Below, piece by piece: positions 43,690-53,230 of a stretch of DNA of 64,000 nt (within the stretch, counting starts at the first letter, position 1; each line of letters begins with the position of its first letter). The position numbers and the translations under genes were made by a program. The stretch spans positions 18,747 to 82,746 of the forward strand of contig JAPLOI010000018.1 in NCBI GenBank assembly GCA_026400815.1, read 5' to 3'. This stretch comes from Alphaproteobacteria bacterium (lineage in GTDB: Bacteria; Pseudomonadota; Alphaproteobacteria; Acetobacterales; Acetobacteraceae). A model generated the notes under the pieces. The model was given only the letters and a program-made list of their open reading frames with translations, did not search any database and was not told the DNA's origin.

Positions 43690-43877
43690 TCCTTGCACTC
43701 CCGCAGTGCGGCTTCGAAGGAGGCGGGCTCGTCCTCGAAGCGCAGGCGGCCGCGCACCGCCTCGAAGGCAGCGATGGTGTTGGCGAGGTCGGCGGCCATG
43801 CGGCGCCCGGGGTCGTTGGGCGGCTCCACGCCGTGCCAGGCGCGGATCATCGCCTCGGTCATCTCGGGGAAGGTCAT
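43686..43877 (-). CDS. Small AtzG/GatC-like amidase partner (candidate)
   Basis: A 63-residue protein directly upstream of, and overlapping by four bases (ATGA), the amidase gene. It has no membrane or signal segment. Sequence: an N-terminal helix (TEAMIRAWHGVEPP), a charged middle (DPGRRMAADLANTIAAFEAVR) in part, and a tail RLRFEDEPASFEAALREC. The length, the EDEPA-F pattern and the fixed position next to an amidase match the AtzG-like proteins that clamp AtzE amidases. The family call rests on this pattern, not on a search. Third positions are GC-rich. Confidence 0.65.
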   Translation of the reverse strand: MTFPEMTEAMIRAWHGVEPPNDPGRRMAADLANTIAAFEAVRGRLRFEDEPASFEAALRECKE

Positions 43878-43964
43878 GCTGTGCCTCTTGCGCGCGCGGA
43901 GGCAGGAGAATTGCCCATCGCCGCGAACCGCGCCACCCTGCGCGGGCGATACGGGGACGGATGG

Positions 43965-45590
43965 ATGGCGGACGAGTTCGACTATGTGATCGTGGGCGCA
44001 GGCGCGGCCGGCTCGGTGCTGGCCACACGCCTCTCCGAGGATGCCGGCACCACGGTGTGCGTGCTGGAGGCCGGGCCACCAGACAGCAACCCCTGGATCC
44101 ACATCCCGGCCGGGTTCATCAAGACGATGGCCAACCCCGACGTGACCTGGCAGTTCCGCACCGAGCCCACGGAGAACACCGGCGGGCGGCAGATCGCCAC
44201 GGTGCAGGGCCGCGTGCTGGGCGGATCGAGCTCGATCAACGGCATGATCTACAATCGCGGCCAGCCGGCGGATCTGGACAGCTGGGCCCAGCGCGGCAAC
44301 CGCGGCTGGGGCTATGCCGACATGCTGCCCTATTACCGCCGCACCGAACGCCGAATCGGCGCAGACCCGCAAGATAAGCACGGCCGCCAGGGCGGCATCC
44401 CGGTCACCGACCAGGACTGGTTCCACCCGGTGTCCGAGGCGTTCATCGAAGGCGCGGTCAACGCCGGCATCCCGCGCAACCCGGACTACAACAGCGGCGA
44501 CCAGGGCGGCGTGGGCTATTTCCAGCGCGCCATCGAGAACGGCAAGCGGGTGAGTGCCGCGCGCGGCCTGCTGAAGCCCGCCATGTCCCGCCCGAACCTG
44601 GAGGTGCGCACCAATGCCCGCGCCAGCGAGGTGATGCTGGAGGGCAAGCGCGCCGTCGGCATCCGCTACCAGTCCACCCGCGGCGGCCCGGCAAAGGAGG
44701 TTCGGGCGCGCCGCGAGGTCATTCTCTCCGGCGGCACGGTGAACACGGCGCGGCTGCTGCAGGTCTCCGGCATCGGCCCGGCGGAGCTGCTGGGCGAGCT
44801 GGGCGTGGAGATCAGGCACGAGCTGCCAGGCGTGGGCCAGAATTTCCGCGACCACTACGCGGTGCGGCTGGTGTGCCGGGCGAAGAAGGGCACGGTCACG
44901 CTGAACGAAATGGCCAAGGGCCCGCGCCTGGTGGGCCAGGTGGCGCGCTGGGCGGCCGGCCGGCCCTCCATCCTCTCCGTCGTGCCCAGCCAGGTCTTCG
45001 TGTTCTGGAAGAGCTTCGAGGGGCTAGACGCGCCAGACCTGCAATGCGTGTTCACCCCCGGCAGCTACAAGGAAGGCCGCAACTACGAGCTGGACGACTA
45101 CCCCGGCATGACCGCGGGCGCCTGGCAGCACCGGCCGGAAAGCCACGGCCATGTGCGCGCGCGCAGCACCGATGTGTGGCAGGACCCGGTGATCCAGCCC
45201 AACTACCTCTCCGCCCCCGGCGATTGGCAGGTGCTGCTCGGCGGGCTGCGGCTGATGCGCCGCCTGCTCTCCACGCCCGAGATCCTGCGCCATGCGGCGG
45301 CGGAGGTGCTGCCCGGCCCGCAGGTGCAAACCGACGACGAATGGCTGGATTTCGCCCGCCGCAACGGATCAACCACCTACCACCTGATCGGCACCTGCAA
45401 GATGGGGCCGGATACCGACCCGATGGCGGTGGTGAACGACCGGCTGCAGGTGCGCGGGCTGGAGCGGCTGCGGGTGGTGGATGCCTCCGTGATGCCCAGC
45501 ATGATCTCGGCCAACACCTACGCCACCACCATGGCGATCGCCGAGAAGGGAGCGGACATGATCCGCGGGCGCGAGCCACCGGCAGCGTGA
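43965..45590 (+). CDS. GMC family FAD-dependent oxidoreductase (choline dehydrogenase-like)
   Basis: A 541-residue GMC oxidoreductase. DYVIVGAGAAGSVLATRL at the N-terminus binds FAD, RVLGGSSSING is the first GMC signature, and SGGTVNTARLLQVSGIGP the second. The C-terminal HLIGTCKMG and SANTYATTMAIAEKGADMI carry the catalytic His/Asn pair. It oxidises an alcohol, passing electrons to FAD and then oxygen or the respiratory chain. GGGGACGG lies just before ATG 43965. The stop overlaps the GTG start of the next gene by three bases (GTGA). Confidence 0.9.
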   Translation: MADEFDYVIVGAGAAGSVLATRLSEDAGTTVCVLEAGPPDSNPWIHIPAGFIKTMANPDVTWQFRTEPTENTGGRQIATVQGRVLGGSSSINGMIYNRGQPADLDSWAQRGNRGWGYADMLPYYRRTERRIGADPQDKHGRQGGIPVTDQDWFHPVSEAFIEGAVNAGIPRNPDYNSGDQGGVGYFQRAIENGKRVSAARGLLKPAMSRPNLEVRTNARASEVMLEGKRAVGIRYQSTRGGPAKEVRARREVILSGGTVNTARLLQVSGIGPAELLGELGVEIRHELPGVGQNFRDHYAVRLVCRAKKGTVTLNEMAKGPRLVGQVARWAAGRPSILSVVPSQVFVFWKSFEGLDAPDLQCVFTPGSYKEGRNYELDDYPGMTAGAWQHRPESHGHVRARSTDVWQDPVIQPNYLSAPGDWQVLLGGLRLMRRLLSTPEILRHAAAEVLPGPQVQTDDEWLDFARRNGSTTYHLIGTCKMGPDTDPMAVVNDRLQVRGLERLRVVDASVMPSMISANTYATTMAIAEKGADMIRGREPPAA

Positions 45591-46471
45591 AACACGGCCC
45601 GACAAGGCGCGGCGTGCTGGCCGGCGCGGCGGGGCTGATCGCCCTGCCCCACCCCGCGTGCGCGATGGCCCCCGGCAGCGGCCGCATCGAGGTGGCGGAG
45701 GCCGGTGGCGCCACGCCCGACCCGATGCCGGTCTGGTACCACCGCCCCGCCGCCTGGGCGCCCGATGGGCGCGTGGTCGTGGTGATGCACGGCGTGCAGC
45801 GCGACGGCGACCGCTACCGCGACGAATGGCGCGACCTCGCCGAGGCGAACGGCTTCCTGCTGCTGGTGCCGGAGTTCACCGCCGCCAAGTTCCCCGGCAC
45901 ACGCTGGTACAATTTCGGCAATCTGGTCGATGGCGAAGGCCGCCCCGTACCCCCGGCGGCCTGGACCTTCCCTGCCTTCGACCGCGCCGTGCTGGCGGCG
46001 ATGCGCGCGGCCGGCGCCACGCGGCCGGGCTTCGCGCTGTATGGCCATTCCGCCGGCGCGCAGTTCGTGCACCGCTACCTGCTGCTGACCGGCGCCCCGC
46101 TGGCCGAAAGCGTGGTGATCGCCAATGCCGGCAGCTACACCCTGCCCTTCCCGGACCGGCCCTTCCCCGAAGGCCTGGGCGGCACCGCCGCCGACCCCGC
46201 CACGCTGCGCGCGGTGTTCGCGCGCCCGGTGGTGCTGCAACTGGGCGAGGCGGATACGGACCCGAAGCACGCCTCCCTGCCCAGCCAGCCCTGGGCGGTG
46301 GCGCAGGGCGACCATCGCTTCGCCCGCGGCTGGTTCTTCTTCGATACGATGCGCCGCGCGGCAGAGGCGCAGGGCGTGCCGTTCGCCTGGCGCGTGGCAA
46401 CGGTCAGCGGCGTGGGGCATTCCAACGGGCGGATGGCCGAGCACGCAGCCCGGCTGCTGTTCGGGAGATAG
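45587..46471 (+). CDS. Exported alpha/beta hydrolase
   Basis: A 294-residue hydrolase with an N-terminal Tat-like signal peptide (PTRRGVLAGAAGLIALPHPACA; twin arginine at residues 7-8). The nucleophile elbow is GHSAG, near residue 149, and a C-terminal His lies in GVGHSNG. It resembles extracellular poly(3-hydroxyalkanoate) depolymerase/feruloyl esterase-type proteins. Start GTG 45587 overlaps the GMC stop by three bases; the frame is open far upstream as antisense-free noise in another frame of the GMC gene. It is probably translated by coupling. Confidence 0.8.
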   Translation: MKHGPTRRGVLAGAAGLIALPHPACAMAPGSGRIEVAEAGGATPDPMPVWYHRPAAWAPDGRVVVVMHGVQRDGDRYRDEWRDLAEANGFLLLVPEFTAAKFPGTRWYNFGNLVDGEGRPVPPAAWTFPAFDRAVLAAMRAAGATRPGFALYGHSAGAQFVHRYLLLTGAPLAESVVIANAGSYTLPFPDRPFPEGLGGTAADPATLRAVFARPVVLQLGEADTDPKHASLPSQPWAVAQGDHRFARGWFFFDTMRRAAEAQGVPFAWRVATVSGVGHSNGRMAEHAARLLFGR

Positions 46472-46474
46472 ACG

Positions 46475-46861
46475 ATGCGGATCACGGCCCTTTACGCCGC
46501 GCTGCTGGCGCCGCTGTTCGTGCTGCTGGCGCTACGAGTGATCACGGTGCGCCGCCGGGCGCGCGTGGCGGTGGGCGATGGCGGGGACACGGAGCTGCAA
46601 CGCCGCATGCGGGTACAGGCCAATTTCGCGGAATACGTGCCCTTCGCCCTGCTGCTGTTGGCCCTGGCCGAAGGGCTGGGCTCGGCACCCGCCTTGATCC
46701 ATGTGCTCGGCCTGGCGCTGCTGGGCGGACGGCTTTCGCATGCCTGGGGCATGTCCCAGGCGCAGGAGGTGTTTGGCTTCCGCGTGGCGGGCATGATCGC
46801 CACCTTCACGGTGATCGCGGCCGCCGCGCTGCTGTGCCTGTTGGGCGCGCTGCCGGGGTAG
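46475..46861 (+). CDS. MAPEG family membrane protein
   Basis: A 128-residue protein with four hydrophobic helices. The MAPEG hallmark is visible as RMRVQANFAEYVPFALLLLALAE in part (helix 2, with conserved Arg/Asn/Glu), after a variable loop. Bacterial members are glutathione-related membrane proteins of unclear role. It starts three bases after the hydrolase stop, so the GMC-hydrolase-MAPEG set is one operon. Confidence 0.88.
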   Translation: MRITALYAALLAPLFVLLALRVITVRRRARVAVGDGGDTELQRRMRVQANFAEYVPFALLLLALAEGLGSAPALIHVLGLALLGGRLSHAWGMSQAQEVFGFRVAGMIATFTVIAAAALLCLLGALPG

Positions 46862-46890
46862 GCGACGGTTTCCAGGCGCGCTGGAGCGCC

Positions 46891-47826
46891 TCAGCCCTCG
46901 CCGCGCACCGGCGTGCGCCATGCCTCGCGCCCGTGGGCCAGCATGTAGAGGTCCTTCATCCGGCGCGAGACCGGGCCGGGGCTGTCATTGTTCATGATCC
47001 GCCCGTTCACCCGGCTGATCGGCATCACGCCCCCGGCGGTGCTGGTCAGGAACACCTCGTCCGCATCCTCCAGCTCCGCGCGGGTGATCGGGCCGACGCG
47101 GGGCGTAAGGCCGAGCTCCGGCGCCAGTTCCAGCACGCTGCGCCGTGTGATGCCCTGCAGCACGCCATGGCCGGAGGTGGACAGCATGTCCCCCTTCACC
47201 ACGAACACGTTGAAGCCCGGCCCCTCCGTCACCAGCCCTTCGGCATCGCACAGCACGGTGGTGTCGAAGCCGTGGTCCTGCGCTTCCATCAGCCCCTGGT
47301 TGAAATCCATCCAGTTGTAGTTCTTGGCGGTGGGATCCACGCTCGCATCGGGGATGCGCGGGGTGCTGGCGATCCACATATGCCCGCCGCGCGCCTGCAC
47401 CTCCGGCGAGAGCACATCCACCCACGGGATGGCATAGGCGATGAGGTGGTTCTCGCAATTGGCGATCAGCCGCGGCATCCCGGGCTTCGGCCGCCCGCGC
47501 ACCGCCACCATCGCCACGTAGGCATCGGCCAGGCCCGTCAGCCACGTCACGCGGTGCAGGATCGCCTCGATCATCGCCAGCCCCTCCGGCGGGGCCAGGC
47601 GGCGCTTCTGCATGGAGGCGGCGAAGCGCGCCATGTGCACATCCAGCCGGAAGAAGGCGCCGTCGCGCACATGCACCACGTCATAGGCGGAATCGGAGCG
47701 GGTGAAGCCGAAATCCAGCACCGAGACGCTGGCCTCGCCCGCCGGCACATACTTGCCCTGCGCATAGGCGGCCCCGCCGGCAAAGCGCGGATCGATGCTG
47801 CGTGTGGTGGGCGCGAGCTGGTTCAT
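46891..47826 (-). CDS. Class IV PLP aminotransferase (BCAT/D-amino acid aminotransferase-like)
   Basis: A 311-residue fold-type IV PLP enzyme. Lys168 in TAKNYNWMD is the Schiff-base lysine; GVLQGITRRSVLEL and the C-terminal TSTAGGVMPI pin the phosphate. The group includes branched-chain and D-amino acid aminotransferases and aminodeoxychorismate lyase; the substrate is not readable. GGAGG precedes ATG 47826 by five bases. The gene converges on the MAPEG gene and is divergent from the flavin reductase gene, 122 bases apart. Confidence 0.87.
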   Translation of the reverse strand: MNQLAPTTRSIDPRFAGGAAYAQGKYVPAGEASVSVLDFGFTRSDSAYDVVHVRDGAFFRLDVHMARFAASMQKRRLAPPEGLAMIEAILHRVTWLTGLADAYVAMVAVRGRPKPGMPRLIANCENHLIAYAIPWVDVLSPEVQARGGHMWIASTPRIPDASVDPTAKNYNWMDFNQGLMEAQDHGFDTTVLCDAEGLVTEGPGFNVFVVKGDMLSTSGHGVLQGITRRSVLELAPELGLTPRVGPITRAELEDADEVFLTSTAGGVMPISRVNGRIMNNDSPGPVSRRMKDLYMLAHGREAWRTPVRGEG

Positions 47827-47948
47827 GGCGGCCTCCGGCAATGTGGGCCGCAGCATGCCGGCGCAATGCAGCCCCCCGCAAGCGCCGGGCGGGCCCGCGC
47901 CGGCTTGGGTTCGGCGCCAAGACAGGCCATGATCCCGCCGCGGACAGA

Positions 47949-48452
47949 ATGCGGAGCCGGGCGTTGGTCGATCAGAAAGCCTACCGAGATGCGATGGCCC
48001 GCCTGGGTGCCGCGGTGAACATCATCACAACAGACGGCCCGGGCGGAAAGCGCGGCTTCACCGCCAGCGCGGTGTGTTCGGTCACGGATTCGCCGCCCAC
48101 CCTGCTGGTCTGCCTCAACCGCAGCAGCGATTCGAACGAGGCGCTGAAGCTGAACCAGGCCGCCTGCGTGAACGTGCTGGCCGCTCCCCAGCAACACCTC
48201 TCGCCGATCTTCGCCGGCATGGGCGAGGGCGACTACGAGGCGCGCTTCGGCAATGCCGGATGGACCACCCTGCCCAACGGCGCCTACGCCCTGCACGGCG
48301 CGCTGGTCTCCTTCGAATGCCGCGTGGCGCAGGTGAGCGAGGTGGGCACCCACACCGTGTTCTTCCTGGAAGTGCAGTCGGTGCATGCCGGCGATCCCGG
48401 CGAGGCGCTGATGTACTACGCCCGCAAGTACCACACCCTCACGCCGGGCTAG
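47949..48452 (+). CDS. Flavin reductase-like protein (HpaC type)
   Basis: A 167-residue flavin reductase-like domain: [40 protein letters not shown] and [31 protein letters not shown] in part are the family landmarks. It reduces FMN or FAD with NAD(P)H to feed a two-component monooxygenase; no oxygenase partner is adjacent. ATG 47949 lacks a good site, and TTG 47964 with GGAG upstream is an alternative; the longer frame to 47802 is antisense to the aminotransferase. Confidence 0.85.
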   Translation: MRSRALVDQKAYRDAMARLGAAVNIITTDGPGGKRGFTASAVCSVTDSPPTLLVCLNRSSDSNEALKLNQAACVNVLAAPQQHLSPIFAGMGEGDYEARFGNAGWTTLPNGAYALHGALVSFECRVAQVSEVGTHTVFFLEVQSVHAGDPGEALMYYARKYHTLTPG

Positions 48453-48470
48453 CCCGCCAAACTTGCCCGC

Positions 48471-48487
48471 AGCCCCCCCCGGGGGCT
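48471..48487. terminator. Short GC hairpin before tkt
   Basis: AGCCCCC-CCC-GGGGGCT, a 7-bp GC stem with a three-base loop, lies 19 bases after the flavin reductase stop and 28 bases before the transketolase ATG. It may end the first transcript or sit in the tkt leader. No T tract follows. Confidence 0.4.
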
Positions 48488-48514
48488 AAGACCCCCGCCC
48501 GTGGAGGAGCTTGC

Positions 48515-50557
48515 ATGGCATCGATCGCCGAGGTGAACGCCGATAATCCGGCCCTGTTGGCCCAGGCCGAGATCCTGGCCCGGCCGATGACGCCGGAGCG
48601 CCAGATGGCCAATGCCATCCGCGCCCTGTCGATCGACGCGGTGGAGGCGGCGAAATCCGGCCATCCCGGCATGCCCATGGGCATGGCAGACGTGGCGACC
48701 GTGCTCTGGTCCCGCTTCCTGAAGTTCGACGCCGCCGACCCGCGCTGGCCAGACCGCGACCGCTTCATCCTGTCGGCCGGCCACGGCTCCATGCTGCTCT
48801 ACAGCCTGCTGCACCTCACGGGGCAGGAAGGCATGGGCATCGAGGAGCTGAAGCGCTTCCGCCAGCTGCATTCCCCCGCCGCCGGCCACCCGGAATTCGG
48901 CGAGCACCCGGGGATCGAGACCACCACCGGCCCGCTCGGCCAGGGCCTCGCCACCGCCGTCGGCTTCGCGCTCGCCGAGCGCATGCTGGCCGCCCGCTTC
49001 GGCAAATCCCTGGTCGATCACCGCACCTGGGTGATCGCCGGCGATGGCTGCCTGATGGAGGGCATCAGCCAGGAGGCGATTGGCCTCGCCGGCCACCTGA
49101 AGCTCGAAAAGCTCTGCGTCCTGTGGGACGACAATTCCATCAGCATCGACGGCGGCACGGATCTCTCCACCTCCGAAGACCAGCTGAAGCGCTTCACCGC
49201 CGCCGGCTGGGCGGTGAAGAAGCTGGATGGGCATGACCCCGCCCAGATCGCCGCAGCCCTCTCCTGGGCGATGCGTTCCAAGAAGCCCACCCTGCTGGCC
49301 TGCAAGACCATCATCGGCTTCGGCGCCCCCACCAAGGCCGGCACCGCCGGCAGCCACGGCGCCCCGCTGGGCAAGAACGAGGCCGCCGCCGCCAAGGCCT
49401 CCCTGGGCTGGGAAGCCGCCCCCTTCGAAGTGCCCGAAACGATCGGCGATGCCTGGCGCGCCGCCGGTGCCCGCGGCGCCACGCCCCGCCGCGGCTGGCT
49501 CAAGCGCCTCGCCCGCCACACCCAGCGCGGCGAGTTCGAGCGCGCCCTCTCCGGCAAGCTGCCCGACAGCTTCCACGAGGCGGTGGCCGAGCTGAAATCC
49601 GGCATCGCCGAAACCCGCCCCAAGCTCGCCACCCGCCAATCCAGCCAGAAGACACTGGAAGCCCTGGTGCCGGCCCTGCCGGAACTGGTCGGTGGCTCCG
49701 CGGACCTCACCGGCTCCAACCTCACTTTGGTGAAGGGCATGGGCTTCGTCACCCCCGGCAACTTCGCCGGGCGCTACATCCATTACGGCATCCGCGAGCA
49801 CGGCATGGCCGCGGCCATGAACGGGCTGGCGCTGCATGGCGGCGTGATCCCCTACGGCGGCACCTTCTTCGTGTTCACCGACTATATGCGCCCGGCCCTG
49901 CGCCTCGCCGCCCTGATGCGCCAGCGCGTGATCCATGTCCTCACGCATGACAGCATCGGCCTGGGCGAAGACGGCCCCACACATCAGCCGGTGGAGCACC
50001 TGGCCAGCCTGCGCGCCATGCCCAACGTGCACATGTTCCGCCCGGCCGACGCGATGGAAACCGCCGAGTGCTGGGAACTCGCCATCCGCCGAACCGACGG
50101 GCCCAGCCTGCTCGCCCTCTCCCGCCAGGGCCTGCCCACGCTGCGCAGCGACATCGCCGAGAACCGCTGCGCCCGCGGCGGCTACGTGCTGGCCGAAGCC
50201 ACCGGCGGCCCGCGCCAGGCCACCCTGATCGCCACCGGCAGCGAGGTCGCCCTGGCCATGACGGCGCGCGAGCTGCTGGCCGCCGACGGCATCCGCGCCG
50301 CCGTCGTCTCCCTGCCCTGCTGGGAGCTGTTTGCGGCCCAGGATGCCGGCTATCGCGAAGACGTGCTCGGCGAAGCCCCGCGCGTGGGCATCGAGGCCGG
50401 CGTGTCCTTCGGCTGGGACCGCTGGCTGGGTGCGGACGGCGTGTTCATCGGCATGCACGGCTTCGGCGCCTCCGCGCCCGAAGGCGAGCTGTATCGCCAC
50501 TTCGGCATCACCGCCGAGGCCACGGCGACCGCCGTACGTAAACGCCTGGGCGTCTGA
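48515..50557 (+). CDS. tkt: Transketolase
   Basis: A 680-residue ThDP enzyme of the pentose phosphate pathway (or Calvin cycle), transferring two-carbon units between sugar phosphates. [18 protein letters not shown] near residue 48, [29 protein letters not shown] (the ThDP motif) and IRYGxREH-like [17 protein letters not shown] are all in place. The length is normal. GGAGGAG lies eight bases before ATG 48515, and the frame's upstream extension overlaps the flavin reductase and is not used. It is followed by a chemoreceptor gene, then gap and pgk. Confidence 0.95.
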   Translation: MASIAEVNADNPALLAQAEILARPMTPERQMANAIRALSIDAVEAAKSGHPGMPMGMADVATVLWSRFLKFDAADPRWPDRDRFILSAGHGSMLLYSLLHLTGQEGMGIEELKRFRQLHSPAAGHPEFGEHPGIETTTGPLGQGLATAVGFALAERMLAARFGKSLVDHRTWVIAGDGCLMEGISQEAIGLAGHLKLEKLCVLWDDNSISIDGGTDLSTSEDQLKRFTAAGWAVKKLDGHDPAQIAAALSWAMRSKKPTLLACKTIIGFGAPTKAGTAGSHGAPLGKNEAAAAKASLGWEAAPFEVPETIGDAWRAAGARGATPRRGWLKRLARHTQRGEFERALSGKLPDSFHEAVAELKSGIAETRPKLATRQSSQKTLEALVPALPELVGGSADLTGSNLTLVKGMGFVTPGNFAGRYIHYGIREHGMAAAMNGLALHGGVIPYGGTFFVFTDYMRPALRLAALMRQRVIHVLTHDSIGLGEDGPTHQPVEHLASLRAMPNVHMFRPADAMETAECWELAIRRTDGPSLLALSRQGLPTLRSDIAENRCARGGYVLAEATGGPRQATLIATGSEVALAMTARELLAADGIRAAVVSLPCWELFAAQDAGYREDVLGEAPRVGIEAGVSFGWDRWLGADGVFIGMHGFGASAPEGELYRHFGITAEATATAVRKRLGV

Positions 50558-50567
50558 CGGGAGCCGC

Positions 50568-50591
50568 AACCCGCATCCTTCATGGCGGGTT
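50568..50591 (+). terminator. Weak stem-loop after tkt
   Basis: AACCCGC (50568-50574) and GCGGGTT (50585-50591) pair over seven bases around a ten-base loop; a short AT-rich run follows. It lies eleven bases past the tkt stop and probably separates tkt from the chemoreceptor gene. Confidence 0.45.
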
Positions 50592-50641
50592 AACATCGCC
50601 AGCCTAACTGCGAGCTCCCAGTGTAACAAACGGGAGCGCGC

Positions 50642-51928
50642 ATGTTTGGTTTTGGTGCCGGTGGCAAGGACCTCGCCAGCAGGGTCGAATGGCTCGATAC
50701 CCTCTCCACCCATTGCGGCGTGGGCCTGTGGGACGCGGTCTTCCATGAGGGAGACGCCCTGCACCCCAAGGCACGCTGGACCTGGTCGGCCGAATTCCGC
50801 CGCCTGCTTGGCTTCTCCTCCGCGCAGGACTTCCCCGACCTGGTGCAGTCCTGGTCCGACCGCCTGCACCCCGATGACGCGCCCGGCACCTTCGAGGCCT
50901 TCGGCAAGACCTGCCGCACCGGCGTCGGCTACGATGTCACCTACCGCCTGAAGATGCGCGACGGCCAGTGGCGCTGGTTCCGCGCCACCGGCGGCGTGGT
51001 GCTGGACGCCAACGGCCGCCCGCGCCGCGCCTGCGGCTCGCTGGTGGACATCGAGGAAACCCGCCAGGCCGAAACACGGCGCCACGATGCGCTCCAACGC
51101 CTGGCCACCGGCTTCGAAACCCGCATCGGCGCCACCGTCGCCGCCATCGGCGATGCCTCCCGCACGCTGGAGCAGACCGCGCGCGGCATGGCTGACGTAA
51201 CGGGCACGCTGGCCTCGCAAACCTCGGTGGTGGAAGCCTCCGCCGGCGAGGTGAACGACAGCGTGCAAACCGTCGCCTCCGCCGCCGAGGAACTCTCCGC
51301 CTCCATCCGCGAGATCACCCAGCAGATCGACGGCTCCGCCGCCATCACCAACCGCGCCGTGGCCGATGTGCAGCGCACTGACGCGATCGTGCGCGCCCTG
51401 GCCGACAGCGCAGACCGCATCGGCCAGGTCGTCGGCCTCATTTCCAACATCGCCGCCCAGACCAACCTGCTGGCACTGAACGCCACCATCGAGGCGGCGC
51501 GCGCCGGCGATGCCGGCAAGGGCTTCGCCGTGGTGGCCAGCGAGGTGAAGAACCTCGCCACCCAAACCGCCAAGGCCACCGGCGAGATCGGCCAGCAGAT
51601 CGGCCAGATCCAGAGCGCCACCAGCGAGGCCGTCGCCGCCATCCGCGGCATCACCGGCACGATCGAGCAGGTCAGCACCATCTCCGGCAGCATCTCCGAA
51701 GGCATGCGCCAGCAGGCCGAAGCCACGGTGGAGATCGCCCGCACCATCGCAGCCGCCGCCGCCTCCGCCCAGGAAGTCGGCGGTGCCATCGCCGAGGTGG
51801 GCCGCGCCGGCACCCGCTCGCGCGGCTCGGCCGATGCGGTGCTGGAAGCCGCGGCCAGCCTGGCCGGGCGCTCCGGCGACCTTTCCACCGCCATGGGCAC
51901 CTTCCTGGAGGAAATCCGCGCCGCCTGA
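50642..51928 (+). CDS. Soluble PAS-containing methyl-accepting chemotaxis protein
   Basis: A 428-residue cytoplasmic chemoreceptor: no membrane helix. A PAS/PAC sensor occupies about residues 20-135 ([37 protein letters not shown]). The rest is a methyl-accepting helical hairpin with the conserved tip [20 protein letters not shown], where CheA/CheW bind, and flanking helices ([13 protein letters not shown]). GGGAG lies six bases before the ATG. It sits between tkt and gap, so cytosolic redox or metabolite sensing is possible, but the PAS ligand is not identifiable. Confidence 0.92.
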   Translation: MFGFGAGGKDLASRVEWLDTLSTHCGVGLWDAVFHEGDALHPKARWTWSAEFRRLLGFSSAQDFPDLVQSWSDRLHPDDAPGTFEAFGKTCRTGVGYDVTYRLKMRDGQWRWFRATGGVVLDANGRPRRACGSLVDIEETRQAETRRHDALQRLATGFETRIGATVAAIGDASRTLEQTARGMADVTGTLASQTSVVEASAGEVNDSVQTVASAAEELSASIREITQQIDGSAAITNRAVADVQRTDAIVRALADSADRIGQVVGLISNIAAQTNLLALNATIEAARAGDAGKGFAVVASEVKNLATQTAKATGEIGQQIGQIQSATSEAVAAIRGITGTIEQVSTISGSISEGMRQQAEATVEIARTIAAAAASAQEVGGAIAEVGRAGTRSRGSADAVLEAAASLAGRSGDLSTAMGTFLEEIRAA

Positions 51929-51941
51929 TCCCCGATGCTTC

Positions 51942-51981
51942 GCCCACCCGGCCATGCGATGCCACCGCAGCCGGGTTGGGC
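51942..51981 (+). terminator. Stem-loop after the chemoreceptor gene
   Basis: GCCCACCCGGC (51942-51952) pairs with GCCGGGTTGGGC (51970-51981) with one bulged base, giving about 11 bp around a 17-base loop. It ends the chemoreceptor transcript before the gap promoter region. Confidence 0.55.
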
Positions 51982-51985
51982 GGCA

Positions 51986-52015
51986 TTTCCAAAGCCATAA
52001 ATCTGCCGCTATACG
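51986..52015 (+). promoter_or_regulatory. Candidate gap promoter
   Basis: TTTCCA (51986-51991) and TATACG (52010-52015) are 18 bases apart and 43 bases upstream of the gap ATG. The stretch between (AAGCCATAAATCTG) is the most AT-rich part of this gap. Similarity to a sigma-70 promoter is loose. Confidence 0.35.
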
Positions 52016-52057
52016 CCCCCATCCAGCGTTATCAGACAGGATCAGGGGAGTAGAGAC

Positions 52058-53074
52058 ATGGCTGTGAAGGTTGCGATCAACGGGTTCGGGCGCATCGGTC
52101 GCCTCGTGCTGCGCGCGATGGTCGAAAGCGGCCGCACCGATGTCGAGTGCATCGCCATCAACGACCTCGCCGACGTTGCCACCAGCGCCCACCTGTTCCG
52201 CTACGACAGCGTGCACGGCCGCTTCCCCGGCGAGGTGGAGGTCAACGGCAACCAGATCACCATCAAGTACAACGGCCGCACCTGGGGCCCGATCACCGTC
52301 TCCGCCGAGCGCGACCCCACCAAGGTGCCCTACCAGGGCGTCGATGTGGCGATGGAATGCACCGGCATCTTCGCCAGCAAGGAGAAGGCCTCCGCCCTGC
52401 TCCAGGCCGGCGCGAAGAAGGTGCTGATCTCCGCCCCCGGCGACAACGTGGACGCCACCATCGTCTACGGCGTGAACCACGGCACGATGACCAAGGACAT
52501 GACGGTCATCTCCAACGCCTCCTGCACCACCAACTGCCTCACGCCCGTGGCCAAGGTCCTGCACGACACCTGGGGCATCGAGCGCGGCTACATGCTCACC
52601 ATCCACGCCTACACCTCGGATCAGATGCTGCAGGACGGCCTGCACAAGGACCTGCACCGCGCCCGCGCCGCCAACCTCTCCATGATCCCCACCAGCACCG
52701 GCGCCGCCCGCGCCGTGGGCCTGGTGATGCCGGACCTGAAAGGCAAGCTCGACGGCTCCTCCATGCGCGTGCCCACCCCGAACGTGTCGGTCGTGTCGCT
52801 CGACGTGGTGCTGAAGAAGACCCCCACCAAGGACGAGATCAACGCCGCCATGAAGGCCGCCAGCGAGTCCGGCCCGCTGAAGGGCATCCTCGGCTACAAC
52901 ACCGCGCCCTTGGTCAGCAGCGATTTCAACCACGTGGCCTACAGCTCCGTGTTCGATGCCACGCAAACCGCGGTGGTCGATGGCGGGCTGGTGCGCGTGC
53001 TCACCTGGTACGACAACGAGTGGGGCTTCTCCAACCGTATGTCCGATACCGCGGCGCTGTTCGGCTCGCTCTAA
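52058..53074 (+). CDS. gap: Type I glyceraldehyde-3-phosphate dehydrogenase
   Basis: A 338-residue [14 protein letters not shown] binds NAD, Asp36 in AINDLAD favours NAD over NADP, and Cys156 in SNASCTTNC is the catalytic cysteine. [12 protein letters not shown] closes the protein. It converts glyceraldehyde 3-phosphate to 1,3-bisphosphoglycerate. AGGGGAGTAGAGAC precedes the ATG. A palindromic element separates it from pgk, so the two are not in a simple operon. Confidence 0.96.
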   Translation: MAVKVAINGFGRIGRLVLRAMVESGRTDVECIAINDLADVATSAHLFRYDSVHGRFPGEVEVNGNQITIKYNGRTWGPITVSAERDPTKVPYQGVDVAMECTGIFASKEKASALLQAGAKKVLISAPGDNVDATIVYGVNHGTMTKDMTVISNASCTTNCLTPVAKVLHDTWGIERGYMLTIHAYTSDQMLQDGLHKDLHRARAANLSMIPTSTGAARAVGLVMPDLKGKLDGSSMRVPTPNVSVVSLDVVLKKTPTKDEINAAMKAASESGPLKGILGYNTAPLVSSDFNHVAYSSVFDATQTAVVDGGLVRVLTWYDNEWGFSNRMSDTAALFGSL

Positions 53075-53080
53075 GCAAGC

Positions 53081-53213
53081 AAGAGTCTTCTTTTTTCTGA
53101 AGAAAAAAGAAGCAAAAAAGACTTCATCCGTTTGCACCCGCCTCTCTCCGGAGAGCCGGGGGCAAACGGACAAAAGTTTTTTGGTTCTTTTTTTCAAAAA
53201 AGAACCGCTTCCT
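53081..53213 (+). repeat. Palindromic element copy 4 (both arms)
   Basis: Left hairpin 53087-53112: 12-bp stem CTTCTTTTTTCT/AGAAAAAAGAAG around GA. Right hairpin 53183-53206: GGTTCTTTTTT/AAAAAAGAACC around TC. The core pairs through CCGTTTGC (53128-53135) and GCAAACGG (53162-53169). It lies between gap and pgk, which run the same way, and ends 18 bases before the pgk start. Confidence 0.9.
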
Positions 53214-53230
53214 TTCTTATGGAGCGTCTC

